The translations under genes and the position numbers were made by a program. 64,000 nt of DNA from Chryseobacterium sp. G0186 (lineage in GTDB: Bacteria; Bacteroidota; Bacteroidia; Flavobacteriales; Weeksellaceae). This document shows positions 46,702-54,837 of this stretch, piece after piece. The stretch spans positions 1,860,001 through 1,924,000 of the forward strand of contig NZ_CP033918.1 of assembly GCF_003815675.1 (NCBI RefSeq), in the 5' to 3' direction. Each line of letters begins with the position of its first letter. Position 1 is the first letter of the stretch. The notes under the pieces are model-generated. The model saw only the letters and a list, made by a program, of their open reading frames with translations. It did no database searches and was not told where the DNA came from.

Positions 46702-46858
46702 GTGAAGTAATCTTCTTGTTACTAGCCAAAATAAGGTTTTCCTTTTGCGCTTCTACATTGATCTTTTTGGCAATCTTTTCTACCTTTTTTCCTACGTTCA
46801 GATGATAAGTATCCTTAACTGTTATCAGAATGTTCTTTGCTGTCTTTATAATCGCCAT
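46688..46858 (-). CDS. Tiny protein downstream of VgrG, beta-spike-like
   Basis: From the ATG at 46858 the 56-residue product starts one base after the VgrG stop codon and ends inside the DUF2931 gene (14-base overlap). Its second half, KKINVEAQKENLILASNKKI, has the alternating pattern of the VgrG C-terminal beta-helix. It may extend or cap the spike. The tight spacing on both sides supports translation. It resembles no family I can name. Confidence 0.55.
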   Translation of the reverse strand: MAIIKTAKNILITVKDTYHLNVGKKVEKIAKKINVEAQKENLILASNKKITSHGHK

Positions 46859-46859
46859 A

Positions 46860-48791
46860 TCAGAAAAGTTTTGATTTTTCAGCACTGTTGAATTCCACAA
46901 TCTTACCGCTCTGCATGGTCATATTTTCCATTTCGCTGAACATGGAAATTTCCCCTGCTATTTCATTGGAAGTCTCGGATTGTCTTTTAAACTCCTTATC
47001 TATCAATTCGGTTCTGTTATCAGAAGACTCTCTGATGTCTCCGGTGGCTGTCTGCATAATATCTTTTCCGGCTGTAGATACAATGTCTTCATTGGCAGAG
47101 CTGGTAATGCTTGCTCCTGCATCTACGGTAATCTCTTTTCCGGCTGTAATATTGATGTTTTCTCCTGCGTTTAAAGTGAAATTCTTAGGAGCTTTCATAT
47201 TGATATTTCCTTTACCATCCATGAAATAGCTGTTTCCGCTTGGATCAAGGATCGTTACACTCCCCTCATCATCGTTTAGCAGAATTCTGATTCCACTTCT
47301 GGTTTGTATGGATTTCAAATGGTTATTGATTCCCCCGCCTAATGCAATTCCACCGTGAAACATTCCTCCCATTACAAAAGGTCTGTCCGGATGGCTGTGA
47401 ACAAAATTGACCATTACCTGATCTCCTACTTCAGGAATGGCCACATACCCTCTGTTTTGGGATACCTGGTCCGTTCCTCCTGCATCCGGACTCATCATAC
47501 GGATAAAATGAGTAGTATCATTGGTTTGCCAGTCGAATCTTACCTGCACTCTTCCCTGTCCCTCGGGATCTGTATTGGAAATTACGGTTGCTGTCTGTGG
47601 CTCCGCCTTTGGAATGGTATATTCCTGTCTTGGAAGAAACCCTGTATCTGCTGCTATCCCTATAAAGCTTCCTTTATAATGACCGATCGTATCTATTTCA
47701 TGCTCGGCTTCTGTGATCATAATTCTCGTAAAATAGGAAGTTTCATTGGAGTCCTGTTTACGCATCTGAACATCAGCTACACAACCCGGATGCAGAAAAG
47801 GAACGGTTGTATTTCCTGAAATGGAAAAAACATTTACGGCTTCACTTCCGGAAGCACTTTTCTGTGAATATTCTACGTCAAGATGAGTGGTTGCCTTAAT
47901 CGGAGCCATCTGCAATGCAGGGGTCTTATAAATAGAATCATTGTGGCTGTATGCGGTTTTGGCCAGGTCTCCTACATGCTTGATAGGCGTTGATCCTGAA
48001 GTCAGTTTTTCATGTTTATTACTGTTATAGCCATAAAATTGTGGTTTGGTGTGAACGGCTTTTAATTCAACCTTAATATCATGTGCGCTGCTTCCGTAGG
48101 TTAAAACGATCGGTTTATTCTGAGGCGGAAGCTTCCCGAAATGCAGTACTTCACCATCATAGAAGAACTGTTCGCCATAAGCTTCAGCCATTCTTGCCAG
48201 ATAGTTATAATGGGTTTCATCATATTGACTGCTGTAAATGATCTGAGAGAAATTATTGGCATCTACCCTGATGTCAAAACGGCTTTTATCAATTCCCTGC
48301 TTGATTATATCTTCTGCAATAATTCCAATATTAACAGGCTGTCCGCCTCCAAAACTCTGAATATGTGGTGCTCCGTCAAGTAAAATAGTGGGACTGCTAC
48401 CTGTAAGTACAATATTCCCCAGGCTCATACTCTCCTGGCTGAACCCTACTCCGGTAATTACTCCTACAAAGGTTCTTTCAGGACTATTGTCAATATCCTT
48501 ATATGAAATGACTGCCGTAAGACGTTTTCCCAGAAATTTATTAGCATCTTCCAAAGAATGGGTTTGTCTTTCTCCAAGGGTGTCATGAGCTAAAGTCAGG
48601 GTAAATTCATGGTGTCGCTGGGTACTTTGCTTAAGCTTAAAATGCTTATAGTATTTGATAATCTTTCCTTCTATAACCAGGGAAAGCTTTACCAAACGGT
48701 TAATACCGGTATGATGATTTTCTGATACACCATCTGCATTCTGCGTCGGACGAAAGGACGCTGTATTTGATTTTCCAGGTGTGTTTGACAT
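46860..48791 (-). CDS. vgrG: Type VI secretion spike protein VgrG (TssI)
   Basis: The 643-residue protein has the gp27-like N-terminal domains (about 30-370, with FVGVITGVGFSQESMSLGN and YDETHYNYLARMAEAYGEQFFYDG), the gp5-like OB fold (about 390-480, with DPEGQGRVQVRFDW and GYVAIPEVGDQVMVNF), and a C-terminal beta-helix of short repeats (INITAGKEITVDAGASIT and following). It forms the trimeric spike that carries effectors. No extra catalytic domain is fused at the end, so effectors probably attach through the PAAR-like and LysM proteins downstream. Hcp/TssD is encoded just upstream. Confidence 0.95.
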   Translation of the reverse strand: MSNTPGKSNTASFRPTQNADGVSENHHTGINRLVKLSLVIEGKIIKYYKHFKLKQSTQRHHEFTLTLAHDTLGERQTHSLEDANKFLGKRLTAVISYKDIDNSPERTFVGVITGVGFSQESMSLGNIVLTGSSPTILLDGAPHIQSFGGGQPVNIGIIAEDIIKQGIDKSRFDIRVDANNFSQIIYSSQYDETHYNYLARMAEAYGEQFFYDGEVLHFGKLPPQNKPIVLTYGSSAHDIKVELKAVHTKPQFYGYNSNKHEKLTSGSTPIKHVGDLAKTAYSHNDSIYKTPALQMAPIKATTHLDVEYSQKSASGSEAVNVFSISGNTTVPFLHPGCVADVQMRKQDSNETSYFTRIMITEAEHEIDTIGHYKGSFIGIAADTGFLPRQEYTIPKAEPQTATVISNTDPEGQGRVQVRFDWQTNDTTHFIRMMSPDAGGTDQVSQNRGYVAIPEVGDQVMVNFVHSHPDRPFVMGGMFHGGIALGGGINNHLKSIQTRSGIRILLNDDEGSVTILDPSGNSYFMDGKGNINMKAPKNFTLNAGENINITAGKEITVDAGASITSSANEDIVSTAGKDIMQTATGDIRESSDNRTELIDKEFKRQSETSNEIAGEISMFSEMENMTMQSGKIVEFNSAEKSKLF

Positions 48792-48896
48792 ATTTCGTAT
48801 TTTGTAGTGATTTGTTTAAATTTCTTGAAAATTATTCCATAAAACGGGAATTTAAAAATATAAATAAAATTCCCCAGAATAAGGCTTTACAAAAGG

Positions 48897-48932
48897 TAAA
48901 AAAAGACCGTCTTATAGGGACAGCCTTTTTAT
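48897..48932 (-). terminator. Hairpin terminator or attenuator between hcp and vgrG
   Basis: On the minus strand GGCTGTC pairs with GACGGTC using two G.U pairs and is followed by a T run. It lies 18 bp past the hcp stop and about 105 bp before vgrG, so hcp can be made alone in larger amount. Confidence 0.65.
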
Positions 48933-48949
48933 TTCTTGGTCATGAAGAC

Positions 48950-49354
48950 TTAGCTCATAGGCCAAAGTCCTTCATAAGCTGAGTTTCCGTAGCTAATACT
49001 TTCTGCGCTTACTACAAAACTGATCAGCATATTGTTGCTGTCTATTGCATCAAAATCTACTTCGTGCTGAATCACATATCCGTTTTCCCATTTTAAAGAG
49101 ATCAATGTTCCTTCTTCATGGGATTTATTGAAATTAATTTCTCCGCTTGTAGGTTTATATTTGCTGTTTAGTAGGCTTTCTAAAACATCAGACTTTTCTG
49201 TTGCCTCAATGGTTACTTTAATAAGTGCATTGGACGGATCTGACGCTACACGTCCTGAAATATCTGTTGCTCTTGATACACTGTAGTTAAGTTTTAATAA
49301 CTTCTGACCTTCTCCTCCATTGAATTTTAAGATTCCTCTTGAATTTCCTGCCAT
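48950..49354 (-). CDS. tssD: Type VI secretion tube protein Hcp (TssD, Bacteroidota type)
   Basis: The 134-residue protein belongs to the TssD group, the Hcp of Bacteroidota T6SS (subtype iii): KLLKLNYSVSRATDISGRVASDP at the start, then SGEINFNKSHEEGTLISLKWENGYV and VVSAESISYGN. It forms the inner tube of the apparatus. It is the first gene of the island, separated from vgrG by a terminator-like hairpin, with its own promoter element. No sheath, baseplate or ClpV gene lies in the window. Confidence 0.93.
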   Translation of the reverse strand: MAGNSRGILKFNGGEGQKLLKLNYSVSRATDISGRVASDPSNALIKVTIEATEKSDVLESLLNSKYKPTSGEINFNKSHEEGTLISLKWENGYVIQHEVDFDAIDSNNMLISFVVSAESISYGNSAYEGLWPMS

Positions 49355-49405
49355 ATTCTTAAATTTAAATCATTAATAATACTCCCCTATATAGGATGTA
49401 TATAA

Positions 49406-49413
49406 CAAAGATA
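49406..49413 (-). promoter_or_regulatory. Possible -7 element of hcp/tssD
   Basis: TATCTTTG on the minus strand matches TAnnTTTG and lies 51 nt before the hcp start. No -33 TTG at a standard distance. Confidence 0.4.
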
Positions 49414-49534
49414 GACTTCATGTTCTAATTTAAAAAGTTTTGAGGCAACAGATTCACAATTTGTAGTAATTCTACGACTCTTCATTCATCAGAATTACAT
49501 TAAAACTAAAAAATATCTTTAATTTTTAACATTA

Positions 49535-49825
49535 TTAGAAAAATAATAAGGAATGCTTGTAAACATATGAAATCATCATAATAACGAGATTGATGACGAC
49601 CAAAGTCATGAGCAATTGGGTATATTTCCTTTTCCTATCAATAAAACTCATTCCAAGAATTACAAAAAACAGCAATAAGGTATACACCGCCGGATACATC
49701 TGAAAAGCTTCCGAAAACTTTCCTTCAAAAACCAATGCAATAGCCCGTTGGGCACCACACCCAAGGCATTCCACCCCCAGAAACTTTTTGCTGGGACAGG
49801 TCAGCATGAAATCTTCGATACTCAT
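49535..49825 (-). CDS. DUF2752 small membrane protein
   Basis: The 96-residue protein has the DUF2752 signature: TCPSKKFLGVECLGCGAQRA, a Cys-Pro start and a CxxCG-type turn, followed by two membrane helices. The start may be the first Met or the one six codons later. It lies 24 bp downstream of the OYE gene on the same strand. The family's function is unknown. Confidence 0.8.
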   Translation of the reverse strand: MSIEDFMLTCPSKKFLGVECLGCGAQRAIALVFEGKFSEAFQMYPAVYTLLLFFVILGMSFIDRKRKYTQLLMTLVVINLVIMMISYVYKHSLLFF

Positions 49826-49849
49826 TGATGCAGTGATAGTTTATGATAA

Positions 49850-50902
49850 TTATGATGAAATCTTAGCCCTTGTGTATTGATGTGGAAAAAAGCAATCTTC
49901 TTTCATTTCAAAGGATCCCTGAACTGCAAGATAGGGATTCCTCAAAATCTCCCTTGCTACAAAGATCAGATCCGCTTCCTCGTTCTGAAGAATTTCTTCA
50001 GCCTGTTCCACCCCGGTGATCAATCCTACAGCGCCTGTTTTCACTATAGCCTCATTCTTTATCTGTGAGGAAAAAGGAACCTGGTAACCATCAAAAACTG
50101 AAATTTTAGCCCCGTGAATATTTCCTCCACTTGATACGTCTATAAGGTCAACGGAATGCTCTTTCAGAATCTTTGCCAGGGCCACACTATCTTCAATATT
50201 CCAACCATTTTCAGCGTATTCTGTTCCGGAAATTCTTACAAAAAGAGCAATATTTTCGTTCAATTCAAGATTTACAGCATCTACAATTTCCAGGAGAAAA
50301 CGGATCCTGTTTTCAAAACTTCCGCCATACTCATCCGTTCTGATATTGGAAAGCGGGGACAGAAACTGATGGATGAGATATCCGTGTGCCCCATGAATTT
50401 CAATGACATCAAAACCTGCTTTTACTGCTTTCCTGGCCGCCATTTTGAAGTTTTGTACAAGTTCTTTCACCTCATCGGTACTCAATGCATGTGGAATTCT
50501 TTCGGATGGATGATAAGGAATGGAACTTGGAGCAACGGTTTCCCAGCCTTCTTCCAGAGAAATCTGCTGATTATTCCATGTGGAGCCTTTTCTCCCTGCA
50601 TGGGCCAGCTGAATTCCTATTTTACTTTCTGAATGGCTGTGCACAAATTCTACAATCTGCTGGAGTTTTTCTGCCTGTTCATCATTCCAGATTCCCATAC
50701 AGTGGTTGGTAATTCTTCCTTTCGGCACTACACCTGTCGCCTCTACCATAATCAGACCTGTTCCACCTTGTGCCCTGCTTCCATAATGCACGAAATGGAA
50801 ATCATTGGCCATTCCGTTTTCACATGAATACATACACATAGGAGACATTACCCATCGGTTTTTGAGCTCCAGATTCCTGAATTGTATTGGGGTATATAAC
50901 AT
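49850..50902 (-). CDS. namA: Old yellow enzyme family NADPH dehydrogenase (YqjM/NamA type)
   Basis: The 350-residue flavoprotein has the OYE barrel: MSPMCMYSCENGMANDFH near the FMN site, HYGSRAQGGTGLIMVEATGV, QLAHAGRKGS, and IEIHGAHGYLIHQFLSP with the substrate-binding His pair. The Cys in MCMYS is typical of the YqjM (thermophilic-like) subgroup. It reduces the C=C bond of alpha,beta-unsaturated carbonyls and may serve in detoxification. It is divergent from cdd. Confidence 0.92.
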   Translation of the reverse strand: MLYTPIQFRNLELKNRWVMSPMCMYSCENGMANDFHFVHYGSRAQGGTGLIMVEATGVVPKGRITNHCMGIWNDEQAEKLQQIVEFVHSHSESKIGIQLAHAGRKGSTWNNQQISLEEGWETVAPSSIPYHPSERIPHALSTDEVKELVQNFKMAARKAVKAGFDVIEIHGAHGYLIHQFLSPLSNIRTDEYGGSFENRIRFLLEIVDAVNLELNENIALFVRISGTEYAENGWNIEDSVALAKILKEHSVDLIDVSSGGNIHGAKISVFDGYQVPFSSQIKNEAIVKTGAVGLITGVEQAEEILQNEEADLIFVAREILRNPYLAVQGSFEMKEDCFFPHQYTRAKISS

Positions 50903-50947
50903 TGTATTGATTTAAAAATTGAACTTTGTCTTTGGAAGAATAAAATA

Positions 50948-50978
50948 TTGTCTACCTCATTAAAAAGAACTAATTTTA
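50948..50978 (+). promoter_or_regulatory. Putative promoter of cdd
   Basis: TTG (50948-50950), 20 nt, then TAATTTTA (50971-50978), one base off TAnnTTTG, 24 bp before the ATG at 51003. Confidence 0.4.
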
Positions 50979-51002
50979 CCCCCCTTTTTTAGTCGACAAT
51001 AT

Positions 51003-51485
51003 ATGAAAAAAGACATACAGATCAGTTACGAATATTTTAAAAATAGCAGCGAGCTGACCGATATAGAGAAACAATTATTTGAAAGAGCCAAGGAGGCCCG
51101 CGAAAATGCTTATGCACCGTACTCACAGTTTTTTGTAGGATGCGCTGTGCTATTGGAAAATGGAGAAATATTCTCCGGCAACAATCAGGAGAATGCAGCT
51201 TTCCCATCTGGACTATGTGCTGAAAGAACTACTCTTTTCTGGGTAGCAGCCAACTTTCCGAATGTTAAGGTTAAAAAGATCTTTGTAGTTGGCGGTCCTA
51301 AGGAATTTCATGAGAAAAACCCACCCATTCCTCCTTGTGGAGCATGCCGTCAAAGTTTAATAGAATATGAGACCAAGCAGAATGAAAACATCGACCTTTA
51401 CTTTTCAAGTATGAATGAGGAGGTTGTAAAAGTTGGTGCTGTGAAAGATTTACTGCCTTTTTATTTTGATTCTACATTTTTGTAG
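51003..51485 (+). CDS. cdd: Cytidine deaminase
   Basis: The 160-residue protein has the zinc site C72-A-E74 (SGLCAERTTLFW) and PPCGACRQSL (Cys112, Cys115), the three-cysteine pattern of homotetrameric cytidine deaminases, with substrate motif YAPYSQFFVGCAV. It turns cytidine and deoxycytidine into uridine forms in pyrimidine salvage. It stands alone between its own promoter and terminator, divergent from the OYE gene. Confidence 0.95.
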   Translation: MKKDIQISYEYFKNSSELTDIEKQLFERAKEARENAYAPYSQFFVGCAVLLENGEIFSGNNQENAAFPSGLCAERTTLFWVAANFPNVKVKKIFVVGGPKEFHEKNPPIPPCGACRQSLIEYETKQNENIDLYFSSMNEEVVKVGAVKDLLPFYFDSTFL

Positions 51486-51504
51486 ATAAAAAGGCTTTTA
51501 GCAA

Positions 51505-51535
51505 AAAAACCAGTAGAATTTCTGCTGGTTTTTCT
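51505..51535 (+). terminator. Terminator of cdd
   Basis: AAAACCAGTAGAA/TTCTGCTGGTTTT stem followed by TTCTTTTTT. Confidence 0.85.
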
Positions 51536-51540
51536 TTTTT

Positions 51541-51833
51541 GATAATCACAAGTTGGTATACGCAAAGACTTAAAAGTCACAATACTTCTTTAAAGCACAA
51601 GAAAATTAGAGAATTTCACCTATTTTTTATTTTCGTTCAATTTAAAAATAAACAGCATTTAATTTTATCGGAGATAAAATCTTTGCGCCTTACAACAAAA
51701 TATAATATAGAATCCTTGCGCCATTGCGTGTTCCAAAAATCTTATTTTTTATTTTTTAATTTCTCGCAGATTTAGGAGATTTCGCAGATCCTGGATTCGG
51801 GTCATCATAAAAACATATTAATTTCTCAATAAA
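51541..51833. other. Non-coding gap with repeat fragments
   Basis: About 290 bp without a convincing gene. It holds short phrases such as TACGCAAAGACTTAAAAGTC, TCCTTGCGCCATTGCGTG and TCTCGCAGATTTAGGAGATT, which look like broken pieces of scattered intergenic repeats. Confidence 0.4.
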
Positions 51834-51866
51834 AAAGGTTGTTCTATTTCTAAAACAACCCCTTTA
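51834..51866 (-). terminator. Terminator of the barnase-archaemetzincin-barstar cluster
   Basis: AAAGGTTGTT and AACAACCCCTTT pair with one bulge; on the minus strand followed by TTTTTTATTG, 17 bp past the barstar stop. Confidence 0.7.
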
Positions 51867-51882
51867 TTTTTAAGCATACAGA

Positions 51883-52191
51883 TTATTCTTCTGTTTCTTC
51901 TTCATCCTCATCGTCTTCGTATTGTTCCAGATAATAACTGAAACTAAAATCTTCTACTTCGTCCTCTGCATCTTCCAGTGTTGTCAACAGGTCTTCAAAG
52001 ATTTCAAGCTGATCTACGGTCATATTTACGAATTCCAGGTGGAGTGGCATTTCCAAATCTCCCGTAATGGTATCAGAAAGTGCATCAAGGTTATCCCCAA
52101 AATGCTCAGGAAGCTGAATTTTCTCCTTTAATTGGGCATAAAAATCCTCGTAATCACCGATGTCTGTAAAATCTATATATACTGTCTTCAT
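51883..52191 (-). CDS. Barstar-family ribonuclease inhibitor
   Basis: The 102-residue protein matches barstar: MKTVYIDFTDIGDYEDFYAQL, then the binding loop HFGDNLDALSD, with Asp36 and Asp40 in the positions of barstar Asp35 and Asp39; Trp38 of barstar is replaced by Ser. An acidic tail (EDDEDEEETEE) is extra. Barstar blocks barnase-type RNases in the cytoplasm. Its first four bases overlap the archaemetzincin stop (ATGA-like), and a barnase gene lies one gene further upstream, so it is the likely inhibitor of that enzyme. Confidence 0.88.
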   Translation of the reverse strand: MKTVYIDFTDIGDYEDFYAQLKEKIQLPEHFGDNLDALSDTITGDLEMPLHLEFVNMTVDQLEIFEDLLTTLEDAEDEVEDFSFSYYLEQYEDDEDEEETEE

Positions 52192-52808
52192 ATTGAATTA
52201 AATTTCCAATTTTTATTAATTAAAAAAGCTTTACATTTTTTGCAGAAATCCGTTTCTTCATTGGTTGGATTCTTCCCTTCTGCATCTCTCATAAAACACA
52301 TTTTCTCCGGGCAATGTGGCAACCCTTGGGTATGTCCCAGTTCGTGAATGGCAATCTTATAGAACTGTTCATCTGAATTTTCCTTACTCAGTCTGAACAT
52401 TGATGCTACACAGGCTTTTCCAGGCCTGTAGCCTAAACCCATAATTCCAAAGTCTTTTATTTTACCTCTGGTTGCACTGATATCCTTTGAGGTCAAACCT
52501 ATAGTCACAAACCCATCCTTTGTTCTGCTATTTAAAAACTTAATGATTGAATCCGCTCTGTAGCGGTTTCTCTCTTTATAATAAGTATTTCCTAGAAAGT
52601 CTATTGCTTCCAGAACCTGAATATTGGGGTATACTTTTTTAATTCCTGCTGCTACTTTTTCTACATTTTCAGATTTAATATCCTTGAATGGTTGAATAAG
52701 TATAGTTACAGCTGTTTTTTCTGTCTTTTCTTCAAGCTTTTGTTTTTCTGAGCATGAAAATACAAGAAGTAAGAAAAGAAGTATCCCTACAAGGTTATTA
52801 TTTTTCAA
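52188..52808 (-). CDS. Archaemetzincin-family metallopeptidase lipoprotein
   Basis: The 206-residue protein has a lipobox (VFSC, Cys19) and the complete archaemetzincin motif: HELGHTQGLPHC (zinc ligands His155, His159, His165; Cys166), CPEKMCFM with the Met turn, and a second pair CKKC (189-192), so the additional structural zinc is likely. The peptidase function of the family is poorly known. Its place between a barnase gene and a barstar gene, with a 4-base overlap to the latter, is unusual. Confidence 0.9.
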   Translation of the reverse strand: MKNNNLVGILLFLLLVFSCSEKQKLEEKTEKTAVTILIQPFKDIKSENVEKVAAGIKKVYPNIQVLEAIDFLGNTYYKERNRYRADSIIKFLNSRTKDGFVTIGLTSKDISATRGKIKDFGIMGLGYRPGKACVASMFRLSKENSDEQFYKIAIHELGHTQGLPHCPEKMCFMRDAEGKNPTNEETDFCKKCKAFLINKNWKFNSI

Positions 52809-52886
52809 AATTAATACTTATAATAATTTAAATGCAAATTATATTTTGTTGCTGCCTCGCCATTTCCACTTAATTACAATGATAAT

Positions 52887-53405
52887 CTACTGCTTCTCAA
52901 AGCTTTTATAATGATTCTTTGTAAGATAGACGTCACCATCTTTAGTATAGATAATTCGGTCTGCATTTCTTCCGCCACATTGGTAGTTTACATCGGCTTC
53001 AAAATACTTTTCACCATCAGGCAATCTCTTTTCTCTGTTACCAAATTTATCACCACCAATGGCTTTTCCGGGAAGTACTTCACAAAGATTTTCTTTTGAT
53101 GGGTTCCAGCCTTGGTTTCGGGCTTCATTTTTTGTGATGTAATAATCCGGAAGCTTGTGGTTCTGCTTTACATAGCTTATAACGGTCTTTTCTTCTGTCA
53201 GTTGATCAATTGAAGCCTGTAATGATGAATCTCCGCTATTATACTTATCTTCCGTAGAAGAACTTCCATAACTTACGGTTTCTGTTTTGGCTGGGTTGGA
53301 TTGATCCTTTTTATCGGTAATAAAATTTTTGTAGATATACATCACAGACATTCCGAAGAGAAGCCCAAGACACATAAAAAGTACAGCTCTTATTCTACTG
53401 TTCAT
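52887..53405 (-). CDS. Membrane-anchored barnase-family ribonuclease
   Basis: The 172-residue protein has one N-terminal membrane helix (about 7-25) and a Ser/Thr-rich linker, then a barnase domain (about 75-172). All catalytic residues align in correct spacing: Lys92 (barnase Lys27), Arg124/Glu125 (Arg59/Glu60, guanine site), Glu136 (Glu73, base), Arg146 (Arg83), Arg150 (Arg87) and His165 (His102, acid). The loop before the base is two residues shorter. Cys108 and Cys143 could form a disulfide, absent in barnase. The enzyme would face the periplasm, or be released. Confidence 0.9.
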   Translation of the reverse strand: MNSRIRAVLFMCLGLLFGMSVMYIYKNFITDKKDQSNPAKTETVSYGSSSTEDKYNSGDSSLQASIDQLTEEKTVISYVKQNHKLPDYYITKNEARNQGWNPSKENLCEVLPGKAIGGDKFGNREKRLPDGEKYFEADVNYQCGGRNADRIIYTKDGDVYLTKNHYKSFEKQ

Positions 53406-53410
53406 AGTAA

Positions 53411-53486
53411 CTAATTTGTTAATGTAACAATGTACTAATCTAACAATACACCAATCATTAACTGACTCTTACATTGTTAAATTGAT
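53411..53486. repeat. Intergenic repeat of the AATGTAACAATGTA type, copy A
   Basis: AATGTAACAATGTACTAATC (53421-53440) and a facing arm TTACATTGTTAAATTGAT (53469-53486) share the motif AACAATGTA in inverted order. A second copy lies at 57405-57505. Confidence 0.55.
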
Positions 53487-53496
53487 CCATTTTATT

Positions 53497-54291
53497 TTAT
53501 GCTTCTCTCCATTCTTCAGGGACATCACAGATTGGAATAGGCTCCATTTTATGCTTGGCAGCCTTATGCATTCTGTCGAAGATCAGGAATACTTCTTTAT
53601 CTCTGCCTTCATAGTCTTCAGCAGTCTTGGTTCCGTATTCTTTCTGAATTTTTTCCAATTCCGGATAGGTTGCTCCAATTTGTTGCTCGTCAGTTCGGTC
53701 TACATCCCAAAGTCCGTCTGTAGGAATGGCTTCCTGAACACTTTTAATAAGATTTAATCCTTTTGCCAACGTATAAACTTCTGTTTTATAAAGGTCTGCA
53801 ATGGGAGAAACATCTACTCCGCCATCACCATATTTTGTATAAAATCCGATACCGAAATCTTCCACTTTATTTCCTGTTCCACAAACCAGAAGCCCGTTAA
53901 GCTGTCCGTAATAATATAAAGTAAGCATTCTCAGACGGGATCTGGTGTTGGCAAACGCCAGTTTTTCGTTGGGATACAGATCATCCTTTACATCAAAGGT
54001 TTTATAAAGCTCTTCAAAAGCAGGTGTCAGATCAACAGACATGATCTCCACATTTGAAAATCTTGATTTCAGATCATTCATATGTTCTTTTGCACGGTCT
54101 ACCTGATCAGCTTTCTGGCGGATGGGCATTTCGATCAATAATGTTTTTAGTCCGGTCATTGCTGCCAGTGTAGAAACCACACCAGAATCCACTCCTCCGG
54201 AAACTCCTATTACATATCCATTTACTCTCGCCTTAGTTGCATAATCCTTTAGCCATTCTACGATATGATCTATTACTTTTTGTGTCTGCAT
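53497..54291 (-). CDS. nadE: NH3-dependent NAD synthetase
   Basis: The 264-residue protein joins ammonia to deamido-NAD using ATP. The PP-loop SGGVDS lies at 31-36, followed by GVVSTLAAMTGLKTLLIEMPIR, and the ATP/NAD site GTGNKVEDFGIGFYTKYGDGGVDVSP is intact. No glutaminase domain is present, so it is the ammonia-dependent form. It follows the acetyltransferase genes on the same strand with a 12-bp gap. Confidence 0.94.
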   Translation of the reverse strand: MQTQKVIDHIVEWLKDYATKARVNGYVIGVSGGVDSGVVSTLAAMTGLKTLLIEMPIRQKADQVDRAKEHMNDLKSRFSNVEIMSVDLTPAFEELYKTFDVKDDLYPNEKLAFANTRSRLRMLTLYYYGQLNGLLVCGTGNKVEDFGIGFYTKYGDGGVDVSPIADLYKTEVYTLAKGLNLIKSVQEAIPTDGLWDVDRTDEQQIGATYPELEKIQKEYGTKTAEDYEGRDKEVFLIFDRMHKAAKHKMEPIPICDVPEEWREA

Positions 54292-54303
54292 CGTTTATAT
54301 TTT

Positions 54304-54837
54304 TTAGTCTATTCCAAATTCTTTAGGATATTTTACAATCCCTTGTTTATTTTTTAATCCGTCTTTTATCAATTCTATAGCCATTCCATTTTCTTCCGGA
54401 ATTTCAAACGGAAATGAAATCCCAAAATTACTTGTTTTTTCGTAACCAAACCTAGGATAATAATCTTCATGCCCGAGAAGGATCACAGAGGTGTATCCTA
54501 ATTCCTTAGCCAAAAGATGTCCGTGGCGGATAAGCTCACCACCAATTCCCTGATTTTGAAATTCAGGTTTTACAGAAACGGGAGCCAGCGCTAATGATGC
54601 AAAAGATTCTGAACCATTCTCGATGGTAAGTTTTGTAAAGAGAATATGACCTGTAATATCACCATTTTCATCTTCTGCCACCAGGGAGAGTTCCGGGATA
54701 AAGGCATCTGATTTTCTTAATTTTTCAACTAAAAAATGTTCCTGATGATCGCTTTGCTCCATATCTTTAAAAGCTTCCTCTATAAGCTGAAAAACTTTTT
54801 CATAGTCTTTCTCTTCTTCCTGTCTAATCTTTATCAT
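54304..54837 (-). CDS. GNAT-family N-acetyltransferase
   Basis: From the ATG at 54837 the protein has 177 residues: KIRQEEEKDYEKVFQLIEEAF at the start, then LVAEDENGDITGHILF, and the acetyl-CoA loop VKPEFQNQGIGGELIRHGHLLAKELGY. The layout with YPRFGYEKTSNFGISFPFE resembles the YhbS-type predicted acetyltransferases. Its start overlaps the end of the upstream acetyltransferase gene by 14 bases, so the two are coupled. The substrate is unknown. Confidence 0.85.
   Translation of the reverse strand: MIKIRQEEEKDYEKVFQLIEEAFKDMEQSDHQEHFLVEKLRKSDAFIPELSLVAEDENGDITGHILFTKLTIENGSESFASLALAPVSVKPEFQNQGIGGELIRHGHLLAKELGYTSVILLGHEDYYPRFGYEKTSNFGISFPFEIPEENGMAIELIKDGLKNKQGIVKYPKEFGID

Noticed and set aside
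51541..51833. Small gene in the gap after cdd
   Set aside because: The open frames have no start context or protein-like composition and consist of repeat fragments.
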